Below, piece by piece: positions 49,660-60,041 of a stretch of DNA of 64,000 bases. Numbering within the stretch: the first letter of the stretch is position 1; every line of letters begins with the position of its first letter. Both the position numbers and the translations under genes were made by a program. The stretch is from contig NW_018388191.1 in assembly GCF_001417965.1 (NCBI RefSeq), forward strand, positions 760,786-824,785, given 5' to 3'. The notes beneath the pieces were generated by a model. The model ran no database searches and was not told the origin of the DNA. It worked only from the letters and a program-made list of their open reading frames with translations. The DNA is from Exaiptasia diaphana (taxonomy: Eukaryota > Cnidaria > Anthozoa > Actiniaria > Aiptasiidae).

Positions 49660-51085
49660 ATGGCGGCGAATATTGGACGAGGTTTGCGATCGGCAGTTAC
49701 TTCCGTAACAGAGACTGTTTTCCCGATGTCTCGATCTATAAGAGAATATCCAAGACACCATCTTATAAATGCTGGTATGGTTTTAAATCTTATCCTGTAG
49801 CTTCGTCAAAAATAAGCTTTTTCCTGTGTGTGAGAAGGGCGTTCATATACCCCCTAGATTTTAGCACATAAGATGAAAGGTTATTTATCCCTGCGTAAAG
49901 TAATGAATTTTGCTATTGTACTGTAATAATTACACAGAAGTTTCTAGACCGCAAAACTTGGGAAAAAAATTTATTGCACATCTTTTATTGTTGTCATGGT
50001 GATTGCTACACATTACATCTTCATACCAAAATTCTTCCTTCATTGTTTGTATAGGTTAAATTGTTTATGTAAGTTAAACAAATTATATAAAAACTATTTG
50101 AAATAACAGGATAAGAAGTAGATACTGCAATTTAATGCTACAATAATTGAAAAACAATTGACAACAGAGCAGTATTTTTCCTATGTGCTGCACTACCCTG
50201 GTTCCAGAGGTTTCTTTGTGTTATTCTCTGTGTAAAATATCTCTGTTCTTCGAGCTCTTGAAGAACAGAGATATTTTACACAGAAAATAACACAGAGAAA
50301 CCTCTGGAACCAGGGTAGTGCTGTACTAGAAGGCTTGATAAAACATATTCTTATCTGTCTTGTTTCTCAGGAAATGAACTTGTGTCAAACCTGCCGCTTC
50401 AGATGGCCCTTTACTTCAACGTTTACTTTTCTCCCTTCTGGTTTCTAACTGCTATAGTTATGCTCTCAGCTAAAGTAAGTTGAAGTGACTTTCGAATATT
50501 TATTGATTTAACGAAGCACAACTATTGACATATCACTTGATTTTATTACAGTATCAAAGTCTAGACTTTTATTACAAATTTGTCTTAATCGCCGTTTACT
50601 CTGTTATGGCTATTGTGGAATCAACAAGACTTTATCTGGGATACATCGGAAACCTTCAAGAAAAGGTATTTTGCAAGAACAATACCTTTATTATTTCCTT
50701 GAGTGACACATCCATTCTTGTACAAACTGTTTACATTTTGTATCATCTTTTTTTACATGTTTCTATTTATGGTAAATTTACAGTACTTTTTACCATATTT
50801 CAGGTTCCAGAGCTTGCAGGATTTTGGCTTCTGACTTTGGTCTTGCAGTTGCCCCTTTCATTTCTTTTGTTGTTCAATGAAAGCATGTTGATTATGCCCA
50901 CAGAGAGAGCTATGAACATTTTGTTGGTTTTGTTTGTTGTGTTTGAAACAATTCAAGGATACCGGGCAATCAAACGGATGACAGAATATCAGGTTAACAA
51001 GTTTCACCTCCATCAATTTGATGAGATGTCAGAAATACAAGATGCACAAGAAAGAGGTCCAGAGGAAATAGGTTACAGATCGTGA
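49660..51085 (+). CDS. TMEM17: Transmembrane protein 17 (4 exons, 204 aa)
   Basis: Membrane protein of the ciliary transition zone; in vertebrates it belongs to the tectonic/MKS complex that gates membrane proteins into cilia. Exons: 49660-49774, 50371-50474, 50552-50665, 50804-51085, in phase; 204 aa against 198 in human. Four hydrophobic helices are seen: YFSPFWFLTAIVMLSA, FVLIAVYSVMAIVES, ELAGFWLLTLVLQLPLSFLL, and NILLVLFVVFETIQGY. Family blocks are LPLQMALYFN, STRLYLGYIGNLQEKVPELAGF region, LLFNE and FHLHQFDEM. The start is the only ATG giving the family N-terminus. A long palindrome lies in intron 1. Confidence 0.95.
50190..50321. repeat. 132-bp palindrome in TMEM17 intron 1
   Basis: Arms of about 60 bp start GCACTACCCTGGTTCCAGAG and end with its complement. 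They are almost perfect, with a very short loop around CGAGCTCTTG (about 50250). It ends about 50 bp before the acceptor of exon 2. It is a MITE or foldback element, non-coding. Confidence 0.9.
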
Positions 51086-52121
51086 GGCAGTTTTAATATT
51101 ATGTCAAGAATAGATGGAGTTACTCTGAGTAAGGTTCACTGTATATATGTATATATAGATATATTTTATTTATTGCTGTTGATAGTAAAAAGGATAATTT
51201 TATAAACTGTATAAAAAGGGAATGTGAAACAAATGCATGTGTTTCTGTCCTCTGATATAATCTCATAGTTACATGTACAAAAACAAGCACAAGAGAACCT
51301 TACAAACATGAACATATAATCTAGACGCAACTATAAATAACAATTAAACATATAATTATTTATAGAATGTTCATATATTTTGTCTATATTGAAAAGGAAG
51401 CGACCTGATCTGTTAGATGTAGTTCAGATCATATGAACTGCAGTGCAAATCTGCAAAGCCTAACCCAAAAGTAGGTAATATATATTTACATTGACAGTGG
51501 CTATACTTTAATGCAATTAACTGTAACCTCACCAAATGCTAAAACAGATATAGCACACCTAGGTGAAGAGAGACAAAAGTGTCCTACTTCAATTTGATCG
51601 CCCTGCCTAGTCTTCTTACATGCGATAAACTTCTTGACTACATATTGTTATGCAATGTTTAATGTCAATATGAAAATGAACTAGTGTGAGCTGCGTCGGA
51701 GTTTTGTAAAAAGATAAATATAACACCGTAAAAAAGTAGCTGAAATAACTTACTGACATTTCAGATGTCAGTCTTTTGCCTGGCTAAGGATTAACATCCA
51801 AAAACGTCAGTAAGTTTACCTATTTTTTATGGTGCTAAATGTATCTTTTTATACAAAATGTAATCACCATAGCCCTAACAATTTGTATTTACAGTGAGAT
51901 GAGTTTTATGCTGTATTTCCAAAAGGCTAAAACCTTAAAATCTTTGGCTTTTTAGGAAGAAAGGGTTAATTTTTAAGGCTGCTGTCATAGAGACATTTGG
52001 TTTACTTGTATTTGATCTTAGATAAGAATCTGTCCAATAAAACAGCAGTAATCCATTTGAACTTGGAGTATTGGTGCCAACAATACCCTACTGGGTATAT
52101 TATACTATAAGAAATATAGCA
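51086..52121. other. Convergent spacer with repeat copy
   Basis: Spacer between the 3' ends of TMEM17 and the unknown minus-strand gene. Apart from the palindromic repeat at 51700-51861, only AT-rich sequence is seen. Confidence 0.5.
51690..51862. mobile_element. Copy 3 (complete, palindromic) of the GACGTTTCGGACGTT repeat family
   Basis: Left arm GTTTTGTAAAAAGATAAATA onwards (51701) is matched by the complement ending TACAAAATG at about 51860. Both arms contain a (T)TACTGAC word facing the centre, followed by GGATTAACAT-type sequence. It shows that the half copies at 32.5 and 41.5 kb come from a terminal-inverted-repeat element of about 170 bp. The two arms have diverged at about one base in seven by eye, so it is not recent. 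Confidence 0.75.
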
Positions 52122-53099
52122 TCACACACTGTCAGTACGCACTAGCCTAGAGTATAACACATGTGATACCCCAGATACCAAAGTTTGGTTAGCAAACTCT
52201 AGTATAAGCTGCATAAGTGGGAATGGTAACCACTTTTCAGATTCTGTTTTCATAGCCTCAATGTCCATCCATGTTTTCAGCAATACTATCATACTAGTTG
52301 GGAATATTTCTCTAATCAAAGCTTCAGCTGGTGGTAATTTATTTATTGCTGCTATGTGTTTTTTCTTGAATTCTGTGGCATTACTTTCAATGGTGTTCTT
52401 GTGTTTTTTAAACTCCCTACCAACCCACTGACTCACAGTACACAACCATCTTTCTTGATCATCAATTTCCACATCAGTGGCCATTGATTTGTAACTGCAA
52501 AGTATATCCAATAGGGTTGACATAACATTATCACATTCATTGTATTTACTTTGCTTTATATTTAGATTCATAAAGTTTTTAATTTCCTTTTTTAAATCTA
52601 TGTACTTTTTCTCAAGTTCATGTTGTCTATGATCTTTCACTGGGCTTTTTTCCAGTTGGTTGCCCTTTGTCACTGTATCTGTGCTTGTTGAGGCTTCACC
52701 CTGATTTACAGTTTGTACAAATACTTCATCTTCATTCACGTGTGAAGGATGAGTGACTTCGTTCAGTAACTCGTCTTGGAATCGAATCGTCCATAGAGGT
52801 TGTAATCTCTGCAATATTTCGAGCTGTTCTTCTCGAGAGTACATCTCAAAGGCAACTTTAAACAAACCCTGTATGTTGTAGAACCAAACGCCATTCGATG
52901 TACCTTGTATACCACTGATTCGCACAGAATTTGGGAAATTAATTTTGGTGCTAAGTCCTTTTTTGGCATATCGAGCATGAGTCCTTGGTAAATTAGGAAC
53001 TGAAATCGAGCAGTTACCAAGCACATCAGCTCCTAAGAACAACGTTGGATATTTTCCACACACTTTACTCTGCAATAGTATTTCGTCTTGCGACTTCAC
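52122..53099 (-). CDS. Intronless unrecognised protein (325 aa)
   Basis: An open frame from ATG 53099 (MKSQDEILLQSKVCGKYP) to the stop at 52122, far longer than chance frames here. The N-terminal half looks globular (SVPNLPRTHARYAKKG, then GVWFYNIQGLFKVAFEMY and LQPLWTIRFQDE). It is followed by a Ser/Thr/Lys linker and a helical C-terminal half with AIREIFP-like and KTWMDIEAMKTESEKW segments. There is no signal peptide or transmembrane helix. I do not recognise the family. It is divergent from tektin-1, with 290 bp between the ATGs. Lack of introns in an intron-rich neighbourhood could mean a retrocopy, but I see no poly(A) trace or flanking repeat that proves it. Confidence 0.8.
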   Translation of the reverse strand: MKSQDEILLQSKVCGKYPTLFLGADVLGNCSISVPNLPRTHARYAKKGLSTKINFPNSVRISGIQGTSNGVWFYNIQGLFKVAFEMYSREEQLEILQRLQPLWTIRFQDELLNEVTHPSHVNEDEVFVQTVNQGEASTSTDTVTKGNQLEKSPVKDHRQHELEKKYIDLKKEIKNFMNLNIKQSKYNECDNVMSTLLDILCSYKSMATDVEIDDQERWLCTVSQWVGREFKKHKNTIESNATEFKKKHIAAINKLPPAEALIREIFPTSMIVLLKTWMDIEAMKTESEKWLPFPLMQLILEFANQTLVSGVSHVLYSRLVRTDSV

Positions 53100-53389
53100 T
53101 GCAGGAATCTAAGCCTTCTAGCCGAGAGAAATAGCTCGCCTAATTTCACGTCACGTCTTTCGGCCATCTTGGATTATGGATATCCGCTGTTCTTTGATTG
53201 CTGGCGCATGGAATGTGGACAGACCAATCACGAGTCTTTGTTGTTGCCTAGAGACGCACGAAACAAAGCAAAGAGTGTGTACACTACACAGCAACAAAAG
53301 TTTCAGAAATAGTTCCTCTTGAATTAGTGCTAATCAAGTGAATGTTCTTCCTCTAAACTTTTTTAAAAGCATCCTAGATAACTGATAGA
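53100..53389. promoter_or_regulatory. Bidirectional promoter of TEKT1 and the unknown gene, with an X-box
   Basis: The spacer holds CCAAGATGGCC on the minus strand (53162-53172 on plus, YY1-like), a CCAAT at 53224-53228, and GTTGCCTAGAGAC at 53243-53255. The last fits the RFX X-box (GTTGCC half-site, 2-bp spacer, RGAGAC-type second half), the usual switch for ciliary genes, about 135 bp upstream of the TEKT1 ATG. Motifs were read by eye. Confidence 0.6.
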
Positions 53390-55761
53390 ATGGCAAGACT
53401 CGTTCAACCACCGCCAAAGTACGTCCCTGAAGAATGGCACGCCTCAAATCATCTACAGTATTTCACTGCCGAGAAAGAACGTGCTGCCGCAGAGAGGCTT
53501 CGTGATGAAAGCGAAAGACTGCGAGTTGAGATTGAAGTTCGAACTGTAGAGACTCAGCAAGATGTCAACAAGAAACTCGAGCAACGTATAAACGATATTG
53601 ATTTCTGGAAATCCGAATTAGACAACCAACACCAGGCGACTTCAAACGAGATTGAAACGATGCTTCATTTCAAAAGCCGGCTAGCTAAAGCTTTGGCTGA
53701 CACTGAACTACCCTTGATGATAGCCCAACAATGCCTTGTCAACAGAGAAAAGCGACAAGGAGTTGATCTCGTTCATGATAATGTTGAAATGCAGTTGTTG
53801 AAGGTATTTGTTGTACTTTGTTGTTGTTGTTAGTGTTGTTATGCAGTATGATTGATCTGGTGGTGGAATGTTTATTATACAGGAAGTTGAAGTTATTGAA
53901 GGTGTACAAGCTTTACTAAAAAGAACCATTGAACAGGCCACAGAGCAGACAAGGTAATTAGTTTGAGATATCTCTATGTATAAACTAAAAATTGAAGTGA
54001 AAAACCAATACCAAAAATAATGCTCAAAGCAACTTGACTTTCACTCTCCCCATTGTCAAAAGAGGGAACCTGTCAGATTTTATTCTTATGATATCTTGAT
54101 TTTAGACTCCTGAGATCAGCCAAATACTACCTGGAGAAAGACAGGAAAGATAAGTTTCAAGCTAACAACATTGACAATACATGTGCATCACTCCACAATG
54201 AATCCCAGGGGCTGGGATATGCGAGAGACCCTGTTAAAATTGAAAAAAAGTAAGTACATTTAGACATCTTGCAAATACTGTAATCAATTGATGTATACTT
54301 TGTAGCTATGCTTGACTTCCATTTAGTGCTTGTGAGGATTTGTTAGTTTGTTGTTATGTTGTGTGTTTTTGCTTTTGGTCTGTTTGTTATTCCTGAGGTG
54401 TGCACTTTAGGGTATTATATATTTATCACAACATGTTTTGTTCACATTTTTTTATCTTTTTGCCAAGCACTATCTTGATCCAAGAGGTCACATACATAAT
54501 TTATGAGTCCCCTCCCTTTAAGAAGGAAAAATATAGCCTGGGGTTTGCCTGGGATGGGCACCCTTGGATATGACTTGTACATACTGTAATTCAGCAAAAC
54601 ACCCTTAAAAACTGCTATTTTGGATTTCTAACTATCATTCTATTTTTTTTTTTTCTTTGATAGTTCTGTGACTCCAGAAGAATGGGAAGAATTCTCAAAT
54701 AAAAATTTATTAAAGGCTGAGCGTGAGAATAACTCCTCCTGCAACCTGCGAAGTATCATAGATGGTATCTTGATGCAGAGTTTAGATGATCTTCAGAAAC
54801 AATGTCGTGCTGTAAACTTAGCTTTTGAACACAGAATTGAAGAAACCCAGAAGTCAAAGACAAAACTAGAAGATCACTTAATCAAGGTAATAAAGAAATA
54901 CTTCAAACAGCATAGTTTTTTAAACAAGATTTCACACTTAATTCTCGCTCATCCAAAGGGCACAATAGAATCAATAGGAAAACCATCACAATAGACAAGT
55001 TCTGAGATGCACAAGGTTAAATCATATGAAAACTAGGTATTTTCTTCAAAAAATAAAGTTTTAGTTTTGCAATGGTGTCTACACACCTTAGATTTCTATG
55101 AAAGCACCCACACATCTCTGAAAATGCCTATCACAGACAGTTAGAAAATTATTCATTCAGAAATCAACTAATATATGACAGTTTGAATGGCGTTGAATAT
55201 ATAATTTCAAATATGATTGTATGAGGAAGTAGCTGATCCCATTAAAGAGTGCTCAATACACATAAAGTGTAGAGCTAGTTATATATATAATATCAAAGAG
55301 GCAAGATTTTGCTGTTACTCCGAGTCGGAGTAACTCGGAGTAACAGCAAAATCTTGCCTCTTTGATATTATATATATAATTTCAAATATGATATCATATT
55401 TCAGGTCAAAGAAGAGATCGCTGCCATGGAAGAGAACATTGCAACTCTAAAAAGAGCCATTGCAACAAAACAAGCACCAATGAAAGTAGCTCAAACTCGA
55501 ATTGAGAACAGAACAACTCGTCCTAACATAGAACTGTGCAGAGACAGGGTGCAATATCGTCTTGTCAGTGAAGTGGTGGAAATCAGCACAAACATTGAAA
55601 GACTACAAGAGAAACTTGCTGAAGCAGAATCATCATTGAAGGGTCTCATCCGAAGGCAGTTATCACTTGAGGAGGATATTGACATCAAGGCCAATACCCT
55701 GTTTATTGACCGGGATCAGTGTGTTGAACTGCGCAAACAGATCAACCATTTACCCCATTAA
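53390..55761 (+). CDS. TEKT1: Tektin-1 (5 exons, 402 aa)
   Basis: Coiled-coil filament protein of ciliary and flagellar axonemal doublets. Exons: 53390-53803, 53883-53953, 54106-54249, 54664-54886, 55405-55761, in phase; 402 aa against 418 in human TEKT1. The tektin signature nonapeptide is present as RPNIELCRD (323-331). Other TEKT1-like blocks are PPKYVPEEWHASN (8-20), DVNKKLEQRI, REKRQGVDLVHD, RSAKYYLEKDRKDKF, SVTPEEWEEFS and LIRRQLSLEEDI. The protein is helical and heptad-rich throughout. The start ATG gives MARLVQPPPKYVPEEWH, as expected for the family. A palindrome and direct repeat sit in intron 4 close to the last acceptor. Confidence 0.96.
55197..55392. repeat. Palindrome plus flanking direct repeat in TEKT1 intron 4
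   Basis: 55279-55379 is a near-perfect 101-bp palindrome (arms TTATATATATAATATCAAAG onwards, centre around TCGGAGTAA). The 21-bp word ATATATAATTTCAAATATGAT occurs at 55197-55217 and again at 55372-55392, overlapping the right arm. The second copy lies just 12 bp before exon 5, in the acceptor region. Confidence 0.85.
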
Positions 55762-56280
55762 ATGAATTAATAATGGATTAATAATATCTGACGTAATTGC
55801 TGGATTTTAATTGATTTATTCCATGTATATACAATACTGATTATGTCTTTGATCAATATTTTTTGTTAGTAATAGAACTGGAAATTCATGTAAGAGTTTT
55901 AACTGTACAAGAAAATGTTATTTTGACAAATCACCCAGAAATGTAATAAATAGTACTAAAGGCAACTTTTAGATATCAATTTGGTAGATAGAAGTGTCAC
56001 ATATAGAGAAACTCTGATCATGTCTGAGGGTTAATCTGCATGCTCAGCTGATACATGCTTACAGACCCCTTACAACATTCAACCGAAGTAGCTTAGGAAT
56101 TGAAAAAAATTCTTATTGCTTTACAATAGAAGCAAGAAAATGTCCTTTTCCTATAGACAAGCAATAAAAATTGATTAAACTATAACAAGCAAGGGACGGT
56201 TAAAGTTGTTGCATTATTGCACGTAGAACATGCTATTTCTTTTGGTGCGATAAATAGCTTTGTCACGTGATTATCGTCAT
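55762..56280. other. Convergent 3' flank of TEKT1 and channel gene 1
   Basis: AATAAA at 55945-55950 is a likely TEKT1 poly(A) signal. From about 55855 the sequence is related to 63172-63300 downstream of the second channel gene (TATCAATTTGGT, TGGAAATTC, TGACAAATCA in the same order), so it is part of the duplicated unit. Confidence 0.55.
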
Positions 56281-59200
56281 TTATACTGCAATTTTCTTCC
56301 ATCTGTACAAGCATACCATAATAATAAGATCAATAAACTCGCACAGCGTCAAGAGACTGCATCCAAGAAACAGACCCATGTTGCCTCCAATGTCCGCTGT
56401 AAAAAAAGAACAATTTCAGTAATTATCGTTTGGTGATTTGGTGGAACTTGTGTCATCAAACGCTTTCTTTCTGAGTATTTTCTGATATATTTTAAAATAT
56501 TTATTTTTTTCATTTTATACCATTTCTTTCAGTGTTTCTCCCTACTTTCCTTGATAGTACACTGTGTTGTGTTCTGTGTCATCCAACATGTTGACTGTTT
56601 TGTGTAATACCTTCGTTTGAGGTAATTTTTATTATATATAATCTTAGATTACTATTAGTCTAATCAGCGTGTTTTTTTAGGTAACGTAGTCCTATTTTAA
56701 GCTTATTTGTATTAGTTGTCAAAAAAGGGTCACACTAAAGCTGAGTTAGTTAGCATCTAAAGTGAAAAGAACTCGAGATGACTTTTTAAAAGGTTCTCAT
56801 TTTTGCTGTTTTTCCACGTACGCACCGTACAAAGATCTACGCCCCTGATCAGTAAATTAGTCCCTCTGAGATTACCTTGAATTGTTATGAATATATTTCT
56901 CCATTCCTAGAGTGATCGCACTTAATCCGTGCAACTGTACAAACTAAATAGTTCTATTTAGTTGTATTTAGTAAATCGTGCATGTGGTACGCAAATAAAA
57001 TTGAATTGATACAAATGAAGCATTCAATACCGTCTCGCTTCAGGTCCACTTTTAGTACAAATTTATACTACTTAGATTTTGTACAGTTGCATGCGATCAC
57101 TCTAGTTCTCTCATGTCGACTCGGTACTTACAGCCAAGGTGACTAATCCCATAGGAAGGTTTTTCCTCTGTTACATCTGTAAGTAGGTTTTCATAGAACA
57201 CAGTCATTACAGCGATGCGTTTTCTAAAATAAACATGTACGTTATCCCTGGCAGATTTATTAACGGTTAATTGGTAAAAATCAGTAGAATCAGCACCTTT
57301 GAATTAAAGAGATAGAAAAATGGACTACATTTTAATTGTAGTTTTCAGTACCTTGCAATTGTTTGAAGTGTTATTTTATGTTGAGGATCCGAAGAATTGT
57401 GTCCAGTCAATTTGGCCACAATCGGAAGTAGAGTATCCCAGAGATGGGCAGATGGATAATAGGCGATGGANGTTTTAACATTGTANTTAATGGCTTCACA
57501 TTCTTGAGGACAACCACACGTCACTGGACTGATATCTTGAACTAATGATATTGAATTAGCATATAGGAAATAATTATCAATACTGTATTAAATGTCTGAC
57601 TTACGAGACTTTTTGAATGCTTTGCTAATGCATGTGATGATCTCAGTTGTATTGCAAAATCTTGTGACGTTGATACCTTGAGAAATGGAAATGATGAGAA
57701 ATTACCCATCGTACATTGCAACTTTTGCATAACGACCACATTTACTCAAACGACGAATACAACTCACGACTACTAATTAGTAGTAATACTCAACAATACA
57801 ATGTATGTATAATGACCTGACTCTACTGGCTTGCAGCTGTTCCTGTCTAAGGGAAGACCCCTCAGCCAAATTGAGTGTATTTGCTTGTATCAGGAAGGAG
57901 TTGGAATGGCTACATTTCTCTCTCATATAAGTTAACTAACCGTGTGGGAAAATTTCTAGCTTCTTCACTCCCCCTCCGACTGATACTCCCAATTACCTCT
58001 AAACACCGGTCACTTCTACACAGGGGCCACACAGAGATCAATATCTGCAAAGTGACAAAACGTGCAACAATGATTTCCTTATCTTATGTACATTTTTCTT
58101 GTTTTACCTTTCTCGACCATGCTTAATACTCGGCAATTACACTCATCGGCCAATTGTTTTGATATACAGGTATGGAAGCAGCCTGACTGCGAATATTTGG
58201 CAAAGTTTTCCAGCTTTATTGATGAACAATTTGTTTCGTACGGCGCTTTCAGGGAGATGGTCTAGAATGAACAACATCAATACCAACCTGAGAATAGTGT
58301 TGACTTATCGTACAAATCTTAGTTACATTCTTATATCATATCTATTATATATTCACATAATGTCTCATATTGCTCTGAGGTCCCTTTTGGTTTAGGGCCG
58401 TTTGAAGTTGTTTTTTTTTTAAGTCCACTGGAAGTTTTTCTAGCATCACACACTCACCTTGGTTCGTTTGATTCTAATACTGGTGTAAAACCCAGGTGAT
58501 ACATCATAACCTTCATTATCAATGTTGTGGTATGTACCAGGTTCATGTATTGCAACTTTAAAGCCTGTTGCCTCGTAGCTGTACGGTCCATAATACTCTT
58601 CTGGATGAGCGTCGAGTTGAATCTTGAGACTTTGGCGTTTACCAGCGCCAACTAGCATTTCGCTAGATCCGTTTGCATTGAATGTGTAGCAAAGTCCAAA
58701 CTGCAAGATATCAGAAAAGGTTGTTGAATAATCTTGAGTTAAAATACTTTAGGTTAAACACCGAGTGCGAGGTCTTGAAAAACCCTGGACAGTTTGAGAT
58801 TGAATGATTCAAGACTAAGTTTGAGTACATCCACATGTACCTATTACCTGTGATATCCATACACTCGGACAAATTTGAAATTTTTACACACGAAAAACTC
58901 TATAGTCTAAATAGCCCTCATAAAGAGAGAATGAGTTACTTAGATCCTCATTCCAAATACTCAGTTTCTGTTCATGCTCCCTTAGCCTTGATGATAGTCG
59001 GCAATGTGGTTTTCATCAGTGTTGTAATTGGCCACATGGTCTTCCAGGAAACAAACATCAGAAGAAACCGTAAATTGGAACGATCAACTAGCTCAGTGCC
59101 AATTAAGCCTGGCCAAACTGTAGTTTAGTTTCAGTTTAATGAATTTGTCAATACTTTTGCTATTTTACCCGTAAATTTGTGACAGGACAGGGAGTTCAAA

Positions 59201-60041
59201 TTGACATACAGAGCTTATGTAACTTGTCTTCCACAGAACGTATTCTTATGACGCAGAGGAGCACGTGTCCCCAGCGACTTGGCTGTTTGACCGTTCCTTG
59301 TCGACGCTTTTCTACAATAGGGTCCTAAAGTTACGCTTTAGGAAGTTGTTATTTGTTTGCTTTGGAAATATGAGGTCAGTAGTACTCCCGCTTTGGAGGT
59401 CATAAACATGCACCTTTTTTATTGACCCACTATAGTCGCACTAGACCTAAAATTATGACCCTAACCACAAAAGTATAAACAAAACCTAACTCTTCCCTAC
59501 TTACATGGTAAGATGATAGAGTTGGCATGAAGTGCTGCAATGAATATCTCTCTTCAGCAAAATGAAAATATTGATTCAGAACCATGTGAGTCAACTGATG
59601 ACCAGCCTTTTCGAGGGTCTTTTGGACATCAAACGATGGCACATCCTTTTGCTTCACACCACCAACAGACAACTTTAGCGAGTCCATTTGATCCAAATAG
59701 TCCTGTGCAATTGTTCCCATGATTTGACTTTTTCTCATCATATTTTGATTGCATATTGTGACTGCAGGGAATGGGAGACTCTTCGAGACTTCGACACTTT
59801 TTCGTACGGTAAACTCGTTGGCGTTAAGTCTACCAACACTAAAATTGATCTGCACAATGAGGAACCCAAAACCAATGACGATCAAAAGCACCCACAAAGC
59901 TCGCCGCCATATTGATCCTGAATCCAAGGTAAAATGAAAGCCATGAAGTGTTGTGTACGAACCGAAATCCTCGATAAGGTTTTGCTCTTTTTTGTCACTG
60001 GGTGGTAGTTTTTGTGTATCTTCTTTTTGTTTAACATTCAT
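56281..60041 (-). CDS. DEG/ENaC/ASIC-family sodium channel subunit (7 exons, 467 aa)
   Basis: Trimeric, amiloride-type cation channel of the plasma membrane; in cnidarians such channels are often neuropeptide-gated, but the ligand here is unknown. Exons: 60041-59505, 58700-58458, 58261-58108, 57676-57605, 57541-57352, 57223-57132, 56396-56281, all in phase. Visible: the gating HG (H33-G34, TTLHGF); TM1 about 48-68; FPAVTICN (91-98); GLCYTFN (181-187); APYETNC and YSQSGCFHTC in the Cys-rich ectodomain; CGCPQEC; and TM2 with DIGGNMGLFLGCSLL. The G/SxS selectivity filter is Gly-Cys-Ser (about 441-443). The C-terminal tail is only RWKKIAV. Two Ns (57471, 57486) fall in exon 5. ATG 60041 gives a normal-length N-terminus; an acceptor-like CAAG lies just upstream, so a 5' UTR exon may exist. 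Confidence 0.93.

Noticed and set aside
57542-57739. Minus frame reading VSTSQDFAIQLRSS across the small channel exon.
   Set aside because: The correct exon frame is the one giving GINVTRFCNTTEIITC, which keeps phase with both neighbouring exons and supplies the expected cysteines.
57875-58395. Two overlapping plus-strand frames in the channel gene.
   Set aside because: The region contains channel exon 3 on the minus strand (58261-58108); the plus frames are shadows or intronic.
58835-59128. 97-codon plus frame with a hydrophobic segment (LALMIVGNVVFISVVIGHMVF-like).
   Set aside because: It lies in channel intron 1 with no start context, splice partner or known family; it could be a gene fragment, but the support is too weak.
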